Source: Devosia sp. FKR38 (GTDB lineage Bacteria > Pseudomonadota > Alphaproteobacteria > Rhizobiales > Devosiaceae). Taken from it: a stretch of DNA of 64,000 nt. This document shows positions 17,030 through 25,904 of the stretch, piece after piece (position 1 is the first letter of the stretch; every line of letters starts with the position of its first letter). The notes beneath the pieces are model-generated. The model did no database searches, was not told the DNA's origin, and was given only the letters and a program-made list of their open reading frames with translations. The stretch covers positions 2,561,256-2,625,255 of the forward strand of contig NZ_STGC01000005.1 in NCBI RefSeq assembly GCF_005222805.1, in the 5' to 3' direction. Made by a program: the position numbers and the translations under genes.

Positions 17030-18574
17030 TTACTTCTCTCCCTTGGGTGCTGCCGGCGTCTTGGCCGCAGCGGGCTTTTTGGCAGTCGCGGGTTTGGCGG
17101 CAGGGGCCTTGGCGTCTGCAGCAGGCTTCACAGCCTTGGCACGCACCGGCTTGGCCACGGTTGGCTTCTCGGCAGCCGCGGCATCGATCACCGCAATGGC
17201 CTCTGCCTTGGCCGCCTTGCGGGCTGCCGTCGGCGCCTTGGCTACAGGCGCCGCCACCGGGGCAGCGTCAGCGGCTTCGGCAGCCGGCTTGCTGGCCGGA
17301 GCCTTGGGCGTCGCGGGCTTGGCCGCTGCCGCCTTTGGTGCGGCGGCCTTGGCCGTCACGCTCTTGCCGCTCGCTGGCTTGGTTGTGGCCGCCTTCGTCG
17401 CTGTCGTCTTGGCAGCAACGGGCTTGGCTTCGCTCGCCATCGCCGCGCCGACAAAACTGGGATGCACCACCAGGCCATCGCGGGTCAGCACGGTCGCCTT
17501 GACCAGTTCATCGTCCCAATTGACAGCCAGTGTCTTGGTCTTGGCGTCAATCAGCGTGGTCAGGAAGGCCAGCAGATTGCGGGCATAGAGCTGGCTGGCC
17601 GTGGTGGGAATGCGCCCCTGCACATTGGTGTAGCCGATAATGGTCACGCCATTATGCTCGATCACCTGGCCGGGCACGGTCAGTTCGACATTGCCGCCGC
17701 GCTCGGCTGCCAGATCGACGATCACCGAACCGGGCGCCATCGATTCCACCATCGCCTTGGTGATCAGCCGCGGCGCCGGACGCCCCGGAATGAGCGCCGT
17801 GGTGATCACGATGTCCTGCTTGGCAATGTGCTGCGCTGTCAGCTCGGCCTGCTTGGCCTGGTATTCCGCGCTCATCTGCTTGGCATAGCCGCCGGCCGTT
17901 TCGGCCTGCTTGAATTCCTCGTCCTCGACGGCAATGAACTTGCCGCCCAGGCTTTCCACCTGTTCCTTGGCCGCCGGGCGCACGTCGGTCGCCGACACCA
18001 CCGCACCCAGCCGCTTTGCCGTGGCAATGGCCTGCAGCCCGGCAACGCCCGCCCCCATCACAAAGGCCTTGGCCGGACGCACCGTACCGGCAGCGGTCAT
18101 CATCATGGGCATGGCGCGGTCAAACACCGCCGCCGCTTCGATCACGCCCTGGTAGCCAGCCAGATTGGCCTGGCTGGACAGGATATCCATCACCTGGGCG
18201 CGCGTGATGCGTGGCATGAATTCCATGGACATGGCTGTGACGCCGGCCTTGGCCAGCGCGGCCAGCGCCACGTCATTGCCATAGGGGTCCAGCGCACCGA
18301 TCAGCAGGGCACCCGGGTTGACGCCGGCCAGCGCCGCCGCCTCGGGGCGCCGCACTGTCAGCACCACATCGGCCTGCTTGAGGGCCGCCGCCGGCGTTGC
18401 GACAATGCTCGCCCCGGCCGCCGCATAGTCGCTATCCGGAATGCGCGATCCCAGGCCCGCGCCGGCTTCCACCGCAACGCTCGCGCCCAGGCTGATCAGC
18501 TTACTCACCGTCTCCGGTGTTGCCGCCACGCGGTTCTCATTGTCGGAACGTTCGCGGACGATGGCTATCTTCAT
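17030..18574 (-). CDS. pntAA: NAD(P) transhydrogenase alpha-1 subunit with histone-like C-terminal tail
   Basis: Residues 1-378 are the NAD(H)-binding domain I (KIAIVRERSDNENRVAATPE, then MGAGVAGLQAIATAKRLGA), matching the whole length of ordinary alpha-1 subunits. Residues 379-514 are a 136-residue low-complexity Ala/Lys/Pro tail with about 24 lysines in AAK, PAK and TKA repeats, resembling the basic tails of histone-H1-like proteins. The tail is in frame and ends directly before pntAB. ATG 18574 is preceded by GGAGATATTG. The tail has no obvious role in transhydrogenation. Confidence 0.94.
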   Translation of the reverse strand: MKIAIVRERSDNENRVAATPETVSKLISLGASVAVEAGAGLGSRIPDSDYAAAGASIVATPAAALKQADVVLTVRRPEAAALAGVNPGALLIGALDPYGNDVALAALAKAGVTAMSMEFMPRITRAQVMDILSSQANLAGYQGVIEAAAVFDRAMPMMMTAAGTVRPAKAFVMGAGVAGLQAIATAKRLGAVVSATDVRPAAKEQVESLGGKFIAVEDEEFKQAETAGGYAKQMSAEYQAKQAELTAQHIAKQDIVITTALIPGRPAPRLITKAMVESMAPGSVIVDLAAERGGNVELTVPGQVIEHNGVTIIGYTNVQGRIPTTASQLYARNLLAFLTTLIDAKTKTLAVNWDDELVKATVLTRDGLVVHPSFVGAAMASEAKPVAAKTTATKAATTKPASGKSVTAKAAAPKAAAAKPATPKAPASKPAAEAADAAPVAAPVAKAPTAARKAAKAEAIAVIDAAAAEKPTVAKPVRAKAVKPAADAKAPAAKPATAKKPAAAKTPAAPKGEK

Positions 18575-18638
18575 CAATATCTCCTGCCCGCCTGCCCGGC
18601 GGACAGGCTCGGTTTGAATGCCTGAACCTGCCTGAAAA

Positions 18639-18794
18639 TCAGGGCTTGATCAGGAAGTACAACACCACGGCCGATGCGGCCAACGCCAGGATGGACCACT
18701 TCACAGCGGTCAGGAAGCCGTTGTAGGTCGCTTCGTGCTGGGCATAGTCCATCGGGGATTCAACCTGCAGTTCGGCGTGGTGTTTGGTGGCCAT
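18639..18794 (-). CDS. aa3-type cytochrome c oxidase subunit IV
   Basis: This 51-residue gene has the whole family pattern: a polar N-terminus (MATKHHAELQ), the MDYAQHEATYNGF motif and one C-terminal membrane helix (VKWSILALAASAVVLYFLI). The bacterial subunit IV family is a single-helix accessory subunit of the aa3 oxidase. A GAGGAC ribosome-binding site precedes the ATG at 18794. It lies alone between pepF and pntAA, far from any cox operon, as is common for this small gene. Confidence 0.9.
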   Translation of the reverse strand: MATKHHAELQVESPMDYAQHEATYNGFLTAVKWSILALAASAVVLYFLIKP

Positions 18795-18855
18795 TTTGTC
18801 CTCGTTCGTCCAGTGCTCAAAAAGTCTATGCGTCTAAAGTCGGCCGCTGCAACCG

Positions 18856-20658
18856 CTAGGGCGCAGTGGCTTCCAGCTCATCGATCAGCCCCTCGATCAT
18901 CGACAGGCCAAGCGACCAGAATTCAGGATCCTTCGCGTCCAGTCCGAACGGCGCCAACAGTTCAGAATGGTGCTTGCTTCCCCCCGCCTTGAGCAGCTCG
19001 AAATACCGCTCGGCAAACCCTTCGTTTGCCTTCTCATACTGTGCGTAGAGGGAGTTCACAAGGCAGTCGCCGAACGCATAGGCATAGACGTAGAAGGGCG
19101 AGTGGATGAAGTGGGGAATATAGGCCCAGAAGCTCTCGTAGCCCTCATTGGCGACGATGGCGTCGCCCAGCGATTCCTTCTGCACATCCAGCCAGATCTG
19201 GTTGATCTCCTCGGTGCGCAGCTCGCCCTGCCGCCGGGCCGTATGGACGCGCCGCTCGAAGGTGTAGAACGCGATCTGGCGGACCACAGTATTGAGCATG
19301 TCCTCGACCTTGCCCGAGAGCAGCGCAAACCGCGCCTTGGGGTCCTCGGTCTTGTCCAGCAGCGAGCGGAACGTCAGCATTTCGCCGAACACCGAAGCGG
19401 TCTCCGCCAGGGTCAGTGGCGTATTGGCCAGGATCGGGCCCTGCGCCGCCGCCAACCGCTGGTGCACGCCATGGCCTAGCTCATGGGCCAGCGTCATGAT
19501 ATCGCGCGAGCGCCCCATATAGTTCAGCATCAGATAGGGATGCGCGCTGGGCACTGTGGGGTGGGCAAAGGCGCCTGACAGCTTGCCATCCCCGCTCGGC
19601 GCATCGATCCAGCCCGAGTTGAAGAAGGGCGCGGCCACTTCCGCCAGCTTGGGCGAGAACTTGCCATAGGCTTCCATCACCGTCGCCACGGCGCTGTCCC
19701 AGTCCCAGGTGCGTTCGTCGCTGGTGGGCAGCGGCGCATTGCGATCCCAGGCATCGAGCTTGTCCTTGCCGAACCACTTGGCCTTCATGGCGTAGTAGCG
19801 GTGGCTCAGCCGCGGATAGGCCGCCTGCACGGCCTGCTGCAGCGCATCGACCACCTCGCGCTCAACCGAATTGGCCATGTGCCGGCTATCGGCAATATCC
19901 TCGTAGCCGCGCCAGCGGTCCGAGATTTCCTTGTCCTTGGCCAGCACATTGGTGATGTGCGTGAACAGCCGGCCATTGGCCTTGAGCGTGACGCCCAGCG
20001 CCTTGAACGCGGCCTCGCGCTTGGCGCTGTCCTTCTCGCTCATCAGGTGCAGCGTCGCCTCGAGATTGAGCACTTCGCCGTTGACGTCAAACTCCAGGCT
20101 CGACAGCGTCTCGTCGAACAACCGGTTCCACGCCGAGAAGGCCGTGACGGACTTGTCGTGGAACAGTTCCTCGAGCTTATCATCGAGTTGGTAGGGCTTG
20201 GCCTTGCGCAGCTCGGCAAACCAGGTGCGATAGCGCGCCAGCTCTGGGTCGGCAGCAAAGGCGGCTTCGAGATCGGCGTCCTCGATGCGGTTCAGTTCCA
20301 GCTCGAAAAACAGCACCCGCGTCGACAGATTGGTCAGCGCCTCATTGGTGTCGCCCATGAACTTGGCACGGTCGGGATCGGTCGACTTCTGCGCATATTG
20401 CAGGAAGGAGAACGAACCGATGCGCCCGGTTAGATCGCCCAGCGCCTCGCTGTCCTTGATCGCCTCGATCAGCCGGCCAGCCTTGGTCAGCTCCACCAGT
20501 CGGCCCTTGTACTGGCTCTCGAACCGGACTGCGTCTTCCTTGGCCTTGTCGAGCCCGGCCTTGAACTCGGGGCTGTCCACACCTGGGTAGAGATCGCTGA
20601 GATCCCACACCGGCAAATTGCCGAACTGATTGTGGCTCTTCTGAGCGGGGGCGGTCAT
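18856..20658 (-). CDS. M3 family oligoendopeptidase (PepF type)
   Basis: This 600-residue cytosolic zinc metallopeptidase has the HExxH zinc motif in LAHELGHGVHQ near residue 390 and the supporting glutamate region LTLAETASVFGEM about 25 residues later, as in M3B oligoendopeptidases. It would trim short peptides. The start at 20658 is supported by GGAG 7 bp upstream. An ATG at 20682 is less likely. The next genes on the strand (coxIV, pnt) follow with gaps of about 60 bp. Confidence 0.93.
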   Translation of the reverse strand: MTAPAQKSHNQFGNLPVWDLSDLYPGVDSPEFKAGLDKAKEDAVRFESQYKGRLVELTKAGRLIEAIKDSEALGDLTGRIGSFSFLQYAQKSTDPDRAKFMGDTNEALTNLSTRVLFFELELNRIEDADLEAAFAADPELARYRTWFAELRKAKPYQLDDKLEELFHDKSVTAFSAWNRLFDETLSSLEFDVNGEVLNLEATLHLMSEKDSAKREAAFKALGVTLKANGRLFTHITNVLAKDKEISDRWRGYEDIADSRHMANSVEREVVDALQQAVQAAYPRLSHRYYAMKAKWFGKDKLDAWDRNAPLPTSDERTWDWDSAVATVMEAYGKFSPKLAEVAAPFFNSGWIDAPSGDGKLSGAFAHPTVPSAHPYLMLNYMGRSRDIMTLAHELGHGVHQRLAAAQGPILANTPLTLAETASVFGEMLTFRSLLDKTEDPKARFALLSGKVEDMLNTVVRQIAFYTFERRVHTARRQGELRTEEINQIWLDVQKESLGDAIVANEGYESFWAYIPHFIHSPFYVYAYAFGDCLVNSLYAQYEKANEGFAERYFELLKAGGSKHHSELLAPFGLDAKDPEFWSLGLSMIEGLIDELEATAP

Positions 20659-20851
20659 GGCAGATCTCCGGCTGGTCATCATTTGGCGCGGACCTTAGCC
20701 AGCACAGACGGGGATGGGAAGGGTCAAGCGGCCACAGCTTGCGCAGGGCCAACCTCGCCCTTCCCAATACGGCATGCCGTCCATGTCGTCTTGCCCCGAC
20801 GGGGGGCAGCACGGCGCCTTATGTTCCGCGACACCACCAAAATCTGCATGA

Positions 20852-20866
20852 TTAATCGACCCTTAA
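20852..20866. promoter_or_regulatory. CtrA box (TTAA-N7-TTAA)
   Basis: TTAA at 20852-20855 and TTAA at 20863-20866 have the exact 7-bp spacing of a full CtrA site. It lies 69 bp upstream of the sigma-54 response regulator start, a position compatible with direct control of its promoter. Confidence 0.65.
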
Positions 20867-20935
20867 CCCCCGCCACCCATGCTCATCCCAAAACGGCACA
20901 CGATTCGATGCCGTGCACAAAAGACCGGAGTATGA

Positions 20936-22420
20936 ATGACGCGCGTTCTGGTTGTTGATGATGATCCGGTTCAGCTCCGCCTGACCGCGGAAGTGGCCAA
21001 CAAGGCCGGTTTCAAGCCGCTCACCGCCACCGGTGGGGAGCAGGCGCTCGCCATCCTGCGCGAAGACCGCAATATCGGCGCAATGATTCTCGATCTGGTC
21101 ATGCCCGATCTCGACGGCATGGGCGTGATGGATGCCATGCGCCGCGAAGGCCTGACCACGCCGGTCATCATCCAGACGGCCAATGCCTCGATGGAGACCG
21201 TCATCTCCGCCATGCGCAATGGCGCTGCCGACTATTTCGTCAAGCCCGTGGCGCCCGAGCGCCTCGTCATCTCGCTGCGCAACGCCATGAAGCTGGATGC
21301 GCTTGAGGCCACCATCCGCGCCGAACGCGCCCGCCGCGCCGGCACCTTCACGGCCAGCGACATGATCGCCAAGGCCCCGGCCATGGCCCGCGTGCTCGAG
21401 CTCTGCGCCAAGGCCGCCAAGTCCACCATTCCCGTGCTCATCGAGGGCGAAACCGGCGTCGGCAAGGAATTGATTGCCCGCATCATCCAGGGCTCGGGCG
21501 ACCGCTCCGGCAAGCCCTTTGTCACCGTCAACTGCAGCGCCATCCCGCCCAATCTGGTTGAATCGGTGCTGTTCGGCCACAAAAAGGGTGCCTTCACCGG
21601 CGCCACCGCCGACCAGATCGGCAAATTTGCCGAAGCCCACAATGGCACGCTGTTCCTCGACGAGATCGGTGAGCTGCCGCTCGACATTCAGCCCAAGCTG
21701 CTGCGCGCCCTGCAGGAGGGCGAGATCGAGCCGGTCGGCGCCACGCGCACCGAGCGCGTCAATGTCCGCATCATCTCGGCCACCAATCGTCGCCTGCTCA
21801 ACCTGGCCAAGACTGGCGAGTTCCGCGAGGATCTCTACTACCGCCTCAACGTCTTCCCCATCTACACCCCGCCCCTGCGCGAGCGCATCGAAGACCTGCC
21901 GGCCATGATCGCCATGTTCATCGCCCGCTTCTCCGCAGAGGCTGGCAAGCGCATCCTGGGCATCGCCCCGCCGGCGCTCGACCTGCTCAAGGCCTATGAC
22001 TGGCCCGGCAATGTCCGCCAGCTCGAGAACGCCGTCTATCGTGCGGTGATCCTGTGCGACGCGGCCTTCCTTGAAACCCAGGACTTCCCGCAGATCGTCG
22101 CGCAGTCCATCGGCCGCGACAGCGTCGTCAAGGCCATCGAGGCGGCCCCGGTCGCCGCCGCCCCCACCCATATCGACACCAATACCGTGCGCCAGCGCAC
22201 CGTGTTTGAGACGGTCGCGGCACCCGACCGGTTCCTGGATGCCACTGGCGAAGTCGCCGCCCTCGCCGAGATCGAGCGCGCCGCCATCGTCTTTGCCATC
22301 GCCCACCACGGCGGCCGCATGTCTCGCGTCGCCCGCGCCCTCAAGATCGGTCGCTCCACGCTCTACCGAAAACTGCACGAATACGGTCTGGCCGACGAAC
22401 TGATCCACGACGCGGCCTGA
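20936..22420 (+). CDS. Sigma-54-dependent response regulator (NtrC family)
   Basis: The 494-residue product has a receiver domain (phospho-acceptor Asp53, Lys103), a AAA+ domain with Walker A GETGVGKE (171-178) and the sigma-54 contact loop GAFTGA (218-223), and a C-terminal Fis-type helix-turn-helix ([20 protein letters not shown]). It should activate RpoN-dependent promoters when phosphorylated. No sensor kinase is adjacent, so its partner is unknown. A linker of about 80 residues before the DNA-binding domain is poorly conserved. A CtrA box lies upstream. Confidence 0.93.
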   Translation: MTRVLVVDDDPVQLRLTAEVANKAGFKPLTATGGEQALAILREDRNIGAMILDLVMPDLDGMGVMDAMRREGLTTPVIIQTANASMETVISAMRNGAADYFVKPVAPERLVISLRNAMKLDALEATIRAERARRAGTFTASDMIAKAPAMARVLELCAKAAKSTIPVLIEGETGVGKELIARIIQGSGDRSGKPFVTVNCSAIPPNLVESVLFGHKKGAFTGATADQIGKFAEAHNGTLFLDEIGELPLDIQPKLLRALQEGEIEPVGATRTERVNVRIISATNRRLLNLAKTGEFREDLYYRLNVFPIYTPPLRERIEDLPAMIAMFIARFSAEAGKRILGIAPPALDLLKAYDWPGNVRQLENAVYRAVILCDAAFLETQDFPQIVAQSIGRDSVVKAIEAAPVAAAPTHIDTNTVRQRTVFETVAAPDRFLDATGEVAALAEIERAAIVFAIAHHGGRMSRVARALKIGRSTLYRKLHEYGLADELIHDAA

Positions 22421-22476
22421 GGTATGCCGGCAAGTCGCGTCATCGACGCTTCATGACACGGCGCTAGTCACGCGCC

Positions 22477-23241
22477 ATGTCACAGTTCGATTCCTACGCG
22501 ATTTGCACCTCCCCCCGCAGCGGCAGCACCTTGCTGTGCAACATGCTGACCGCGACCGGAATTGCCGGCAAGCCCAAGTCCTACTTCTTTGGCAACACTC
22601 TGGACGGCTGGATCGAGGATCTGGCGCTCGATATCGCCCAAGCGGCCACGGAAAGCGATCTGATCCAACAGGCCATGCAGGTCGCCATGGCCAAGGGGCG
22701 CAACGGTACGGCGATCTTTGGCCAGCGTCTGCAGGCACATAGCCTTGCCTTCTTTCTCGAGAAGCTGGCTGTGCTTCACCCTGAGGCTGCCACCGATGCC
22801 GAGCGTTTTCAGCTGACCTTTGGCAGGACCCTGTTTGTCCACCTGCGCCGTCCGGACAAGCTGGACCAGGCCATCTCCTATCTCAAGGCCCGGCAAACCG
22901 GCCTGTGGCACATGGCGCCGGACGGCTCGGAGCTGGAACGCACCGCCGCGCACCGCGACCCCGTTTATGACCGCGATCAACTCCACGCCTGCATCGAGAC
23001 CTTTGCCGGCTATGACCAGCACTGGGACAACTGGTTCGCCAGCCAGGCCATTGTGCCGGTGCGGCTGTCCTATGACGCGCTGTCGCTGGACCCTTTGGGC
23101 ACCCTGCGCCATGTTCTGGAACAGCTCGGCCTTGACCCCACGGCCGCCGATTCCGTCACGCCCGGCGTCAAGAAACTCGCGGACGGCATCAACGATGATT
23201 GGGCGGCGCGATACCGCGCCGAAAGCGTCCCGGTTGACTGA
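22477..23241 (+). CDS. Stf0 family sulfotransferase
   Basis: The 254-residue product starts with the PAPS 5'-phosphosulfate loop (CTSPRSGSTLLCNML), and GKPKSYFF and the middle segment HLRRPDKLDQAISYLKARQTG match the Stf0 family. The best-known member sulfates trehalose for mycobacterial sulfolipid. In rhizobia relatives act on surface glycans or lipids. The acceptor here is unknown. No sulfate-activation gene is close by. Confidence 0.85.
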   Translation: MSQFDSYAICTSPRSGSTLLCNMLTATGIAGKPKSYFFGNTLDGWIEDLALDIAQAATESDLIQQAMQVAMAKGRNGTAIFGQRLQAHSLAFFLEKLAVLHPEAATDAERFQLTFGRTLFVHLRRPDKLDQAISYLKARQTGLWHMAPDGSELERTAAHRDPVYDRDQLHACIETFAGYDQHWDNWFASQAIVPVRLSYDALSLDPLGTLRHVLEQLGLDPTAADSVTPGVKKLADGINDDWAARYRAESVPVD

Positions 23242-23290
23242 CCGACGTCAGCAGCACGCGGACTGCTGGGCATGAGACGGGAGATCCCAA

Positions 23291-24001
23291 GTGTTTGAAA
23301 TCATCGCCCACCGCGGCTACTCGGCGGCCCATCGCGAGAACTCTGCCGCAGCCTGGCAGGGCGCCGTCGAGGCTGGCGCGGAGATCATTGAAATCGACGT
23401 CCGCCGGACAGCCGACGGCGCACTCGTCTGCGCCCATGACCCGGACCTGCGCCGCGTCGCTGACCCGCGCCGGATCGCCGATCTCACGTCGGCAGACTTG
23501 GCCGAGGTCCATTGGGAACCCGGCCAGCCCGTGGCACCCCGTCTGAACGATGCCTTCGCCACCATCCCGCCAACCACCGCCATCCTCTTCGACGTCAAGG
23601 ATGAAGCGCCCGCAGTGCTGAGCGACCTGCACGCCCTTCGGGTCCAATGGCCGGAGCATCGCCTGATCTTTGGCCTGCACAGCCTCTCGTCAGTCGATTT
23701 CATCCGCCACCTGGGCGACGCCACTATCCTCGGCCTGCTCAGCGGCGGGCCTGAGGACGACATGTCCTTTTTTGAACGGGGCGGTACCATCCTGCGGCTG
23801 TGGGAGAGCAAGGGGGCCCCCGAGCGCGTGGCGCGCCTGCGCGATCAGGGGCACCCGTTTTGGATGACAACCGGCGGGCATGGCACGGGCCGAGACGTTG
23901 GTGATTGTACCGCCGACGTCCTGCTGCAAGGCCGCCAAGCCGGCTTCACTGGCTTTCTCGTCAACGATCCCGTCTATGCCCGCCGGGTTCTCTCGTCATA
24001 G
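23291..24001 (+). CDS. Glycerophosphodiester phosphodiesterase family protein
   Basis: The 236-residue product carries the GDPD catalytic set: HRG near the start (IAHRGYSAAHRENS), the metal ligands in EIIEIDVRRT, and AHDPDLRRV. It would cleave glycerophosphodiesters to glycerol-3-phosphate and an alcohol. There is no signal peptide, so it is predicted to be cytosolic. The GTG start at 23291 has GGGAG 8 bp upstream. It ends 3 bp before the convergent DUF4037 gene. Confidence 0.9.
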   Translation: MFEIIAHRGYSAAHRENSAAAWQGAVEAGAEIIEIDVRRTADGALVCAHDPDLRRVADPRRIADLTSADLAEVHWEPGQPVAPRLNDAFATIPPTTAILFDVKDEAPAVLSDLHALRVQWPEHRLIFGLHSLSSVDFIRHLGDATILGLLSGGPEDDMSFFERGGTILRLWESKGAPERVARLRDQGHPFWMTTGGHGTGRDVGDCTADVLLQGRQAGFTGFLVNDPVYARRVLSS

Positions 24002-24004
24002 CCG

Positions 24005-25078
24005 TCACGGCCGCAGCTGGGCCATCATCCGCAATGTCAGCCCCGAGTCCATCAACACAGGCGTGAGATCGCTGACCTGGTCGATGGCCCCCACCACCGG
24101 CAGCGCCCGCAGGCGGATGTCGCTGATCCCAGCAAGCGCCGCGGCCACGCCGTCGTCGGCATTGATCGTGCGGAACGGGCGCTCGTGATAGGGCCCCAGC
24201 ACCGGCGCGAAGGGCGCAATGCCCAGCGCCTGCTGGTTTTGCGCCAGCACAAGATAGGCCTCCGCCAGTGCCTCGCCGCGCGCCTGCCAATGCTCCGCGC
24301 CCAGCGCCGCTGCGAGATGCGGCGTCAGCGCAGCCGCCATGGGCAGTCGGGCAAAGCCGCTGCCGAACCATTTGGCATAGGGCGCATAGCGCCGCGCCAG
24401 CAGGAACGCCATGCCCATCACATCACGTACAAGTCGCCCCGCGACCACGCGGGAGCCAAGGTCATCACCCGCCATCCCGGCACGGCCCACAAAGGCCTGC
24501 TCCTCGGCGATCCGCCGCCATTGGCAGGCGATCCGGTATAGCCACACATCATCGGGGAAATAGGCCATCCGCTCGCGCAGCGCGGTCAATTCGCCGGTAT
24601 CGTCGTGAAACACAGCGCCGGCCGTCAGGCTCAACAGCCCCTGCTGGGTGAACCCCAGCCAGGTCAGGACCTCGACGTCCGCGAGCGAGCGCAGCCCCAG
24701 CGCCGCCTCCAGGCGCCCCTCGATGGTGTGGATTTCCAGCCCATGCTCCGCGGCGCCAAGGGCATCCGGACTATTGGCCGGCGGATGCGGCCGGGAACGC
24801 CAGCCGATGGGCTCGCCGTGAAAGCTCTCGGGCGTGGCGCGGCTGAAGCCCGTAACCAGCGCTTGCGCCCGCGCGTCGAAATCCGCCCGGCTGACATAGA
24901 GATGCACCCGCGGCCCCCAATTGTGGTCGCGCGACATCTCATCGTCAAAGCCAAGCAGTTCCGAGCCATAGCCGATCAGTGCCGCGGCATGTTTGAGGTT
25001 CGGCGCCACCTCTGTCAGCCAGGGCCGCACCAGTTCGCCATAGAAGGCCCGCGACAGCGCAATCCCCTGCATTTCCAT
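24005..25078 (-). CDS. DUF4037 protein with nucleotidyltransferase-like N-terminus
   Basis: The 357-residue product has, near residues 36-54, IGYGSELLGFDDEMSRDHNWGPRV, which is the nucleotidyltransferase GS...DxD-like active-site pattern described for DUF4037. The remainder is helical and resembles the substrate-binding part of such enzymes. The function of the family is not established. It is the last of three tightly packed genes, 9 bp downstream of an APH-type kinase, itself behind a halogenase. Confidence 0.82.
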   Translation of the reverse strand: MEMQGIALSRAFYGELVRPWLTEVAPNLKHAAALIGYGSELLGFDDEMSRDHNWGPRVHLYVSRADFDARAQALVTGFSRATPESFHGEPIGWRSRPHPPANSPDALGAAEHGLEIHTIEGRLEAALGLRSLADVEVLTWLGFTQQGLLSLTAGAVFHDDTGELTALRERMAYFPDDVWLYRIACQWRRIAEEQAFVGRAGMAGDDLGSRVVAGRLVRDVMGMAFLLARRYAPYAKWFGSGFARLPMAAALTPHLAAALGAEHWQARGEALAEAYLVLAQNQQALGIAPFAPVLGPYHERPFRTINADDGVAAALAGISDIRLRALPVVGAIDQVSDLTPVLMDSGLTLRMMAQLRP

Positions 25079-25087
25079 CCCCTTCTG

Positions 25088-25885
25088 CTACGCCAGAACG
25101 ACACGCTCGATGGCATCATGGTGGCGCACCAGCCAGCCGGCGCTGCGCACCCGCCAGGTTATCGCCCACAGTGGCCCTGCATCCACAGTGTCCGGCGAGA
25201 TGCCGGCCTCGATCGCCTCATTGGCCGCGCAGGCAATGGCGAAGTCGCGCATCAGCCCGACAAATCCGACCCGCTGCCTAGGTGGCAACTCATAGCCATC
25301 CAGCAACAAGCGCACCTGCCGCGCCCGCGCCTCAACTGACCCAAGCCCCAGCGTCTCGGCCAGATCATCATCGAACAGCAATCCGTTGAGCCAGCAGGCC
25401 TGGGCCAGTTCGATCAGCGGATCGACCGGCCCGGCTGCCTCCCAGTCAATCAGCGCCACCGGCAGGCCGTCGCGGGCGATGATGTTCCACGCGCCCGTGT
25501 CGCAATGGCCGATCACGCTCGGCACGCCCATCGAGCGCCCGAACCAGGGGCGCCACACCGCCGGCTGGTCGGGCACAAAGCCAGCCGTCGCCTGATGCAG
25601 GTCGCGCAGCATGGCGCCCAGCACGGGCAGCGCGGCGTCGTCCCAGGCATAGGGATGCGGGCTCTCGCCCTCCACAAAGCTCAGCACTTCCCGGCTCTGC
25701 GCATCAAAGCCACTGCCGATCACTCGGGGCGCATGGGCATAGCTCACAGCCTCCAGATGCCGCAGCAGTTCCATGGTGGTCTTGGACCACGGCGCGGCCT
25801 GCCGAAACACCACATCGCCCTGCCGCGTCACGGTCGAGCGCCCCCCGACCAGTTGCTCTTCAGGACCGTCGGCCGCGGTTACCAC
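25088..25885 (-). CDS. Phosphotransferase, aminoglycoside phosphotransferase (APH) fold
   Basis: The 265-residue product has the APH/choline-kinase catalytic loop VIGHCDTGAWNIIARDG followed by the metal-binding ALIDWEAAG, so it should use ATP to phosphorylate a small molecule. The start is taken as GTG 25885, 19 bp beyond the halogenase stop. A longer reading frame continues upstream but only inside the halogenase gene. Similar genes in Actinobacteria and rhizobia have no defined substrate. Resistance to an antibiotic is possible but not shown. Confidence 0.83.
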   Translation of the reverse strand: MVTAADGPEEQLVGGRSTVTRQGDVVFRQAAPWSKTTMELLRHLEAVSYAHAPRVIGSGFDAQSREVLSFVEGESPHPYAWDDAALPVLGAMLRDLHQATAGFVPDQPAVWRPWFGRSMGVPSVIGHCDTGAWNIIARDGLPVALIDWEAAGPVDPLIELAQACWLNGLLFDDDLAETLGLGSVEARARQVRLLLDGYELPPRQRVGFVGLMRDFAIACAANEAIEAGISPDTVDAGPLWAITWRVRSAGWLVRHHDAIERVVLA

Positions 25886-25904
25886 TGCTCCGCCCGGCCA
25901 TAGC

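Noticed and set aside
16856-18625. Plus-strand open frame of 589 codons opposite pntAA
   Set aside because: It mirrors the Ala/Lys-rich pntAA tail and catalytic domain; no domain is visible in it.
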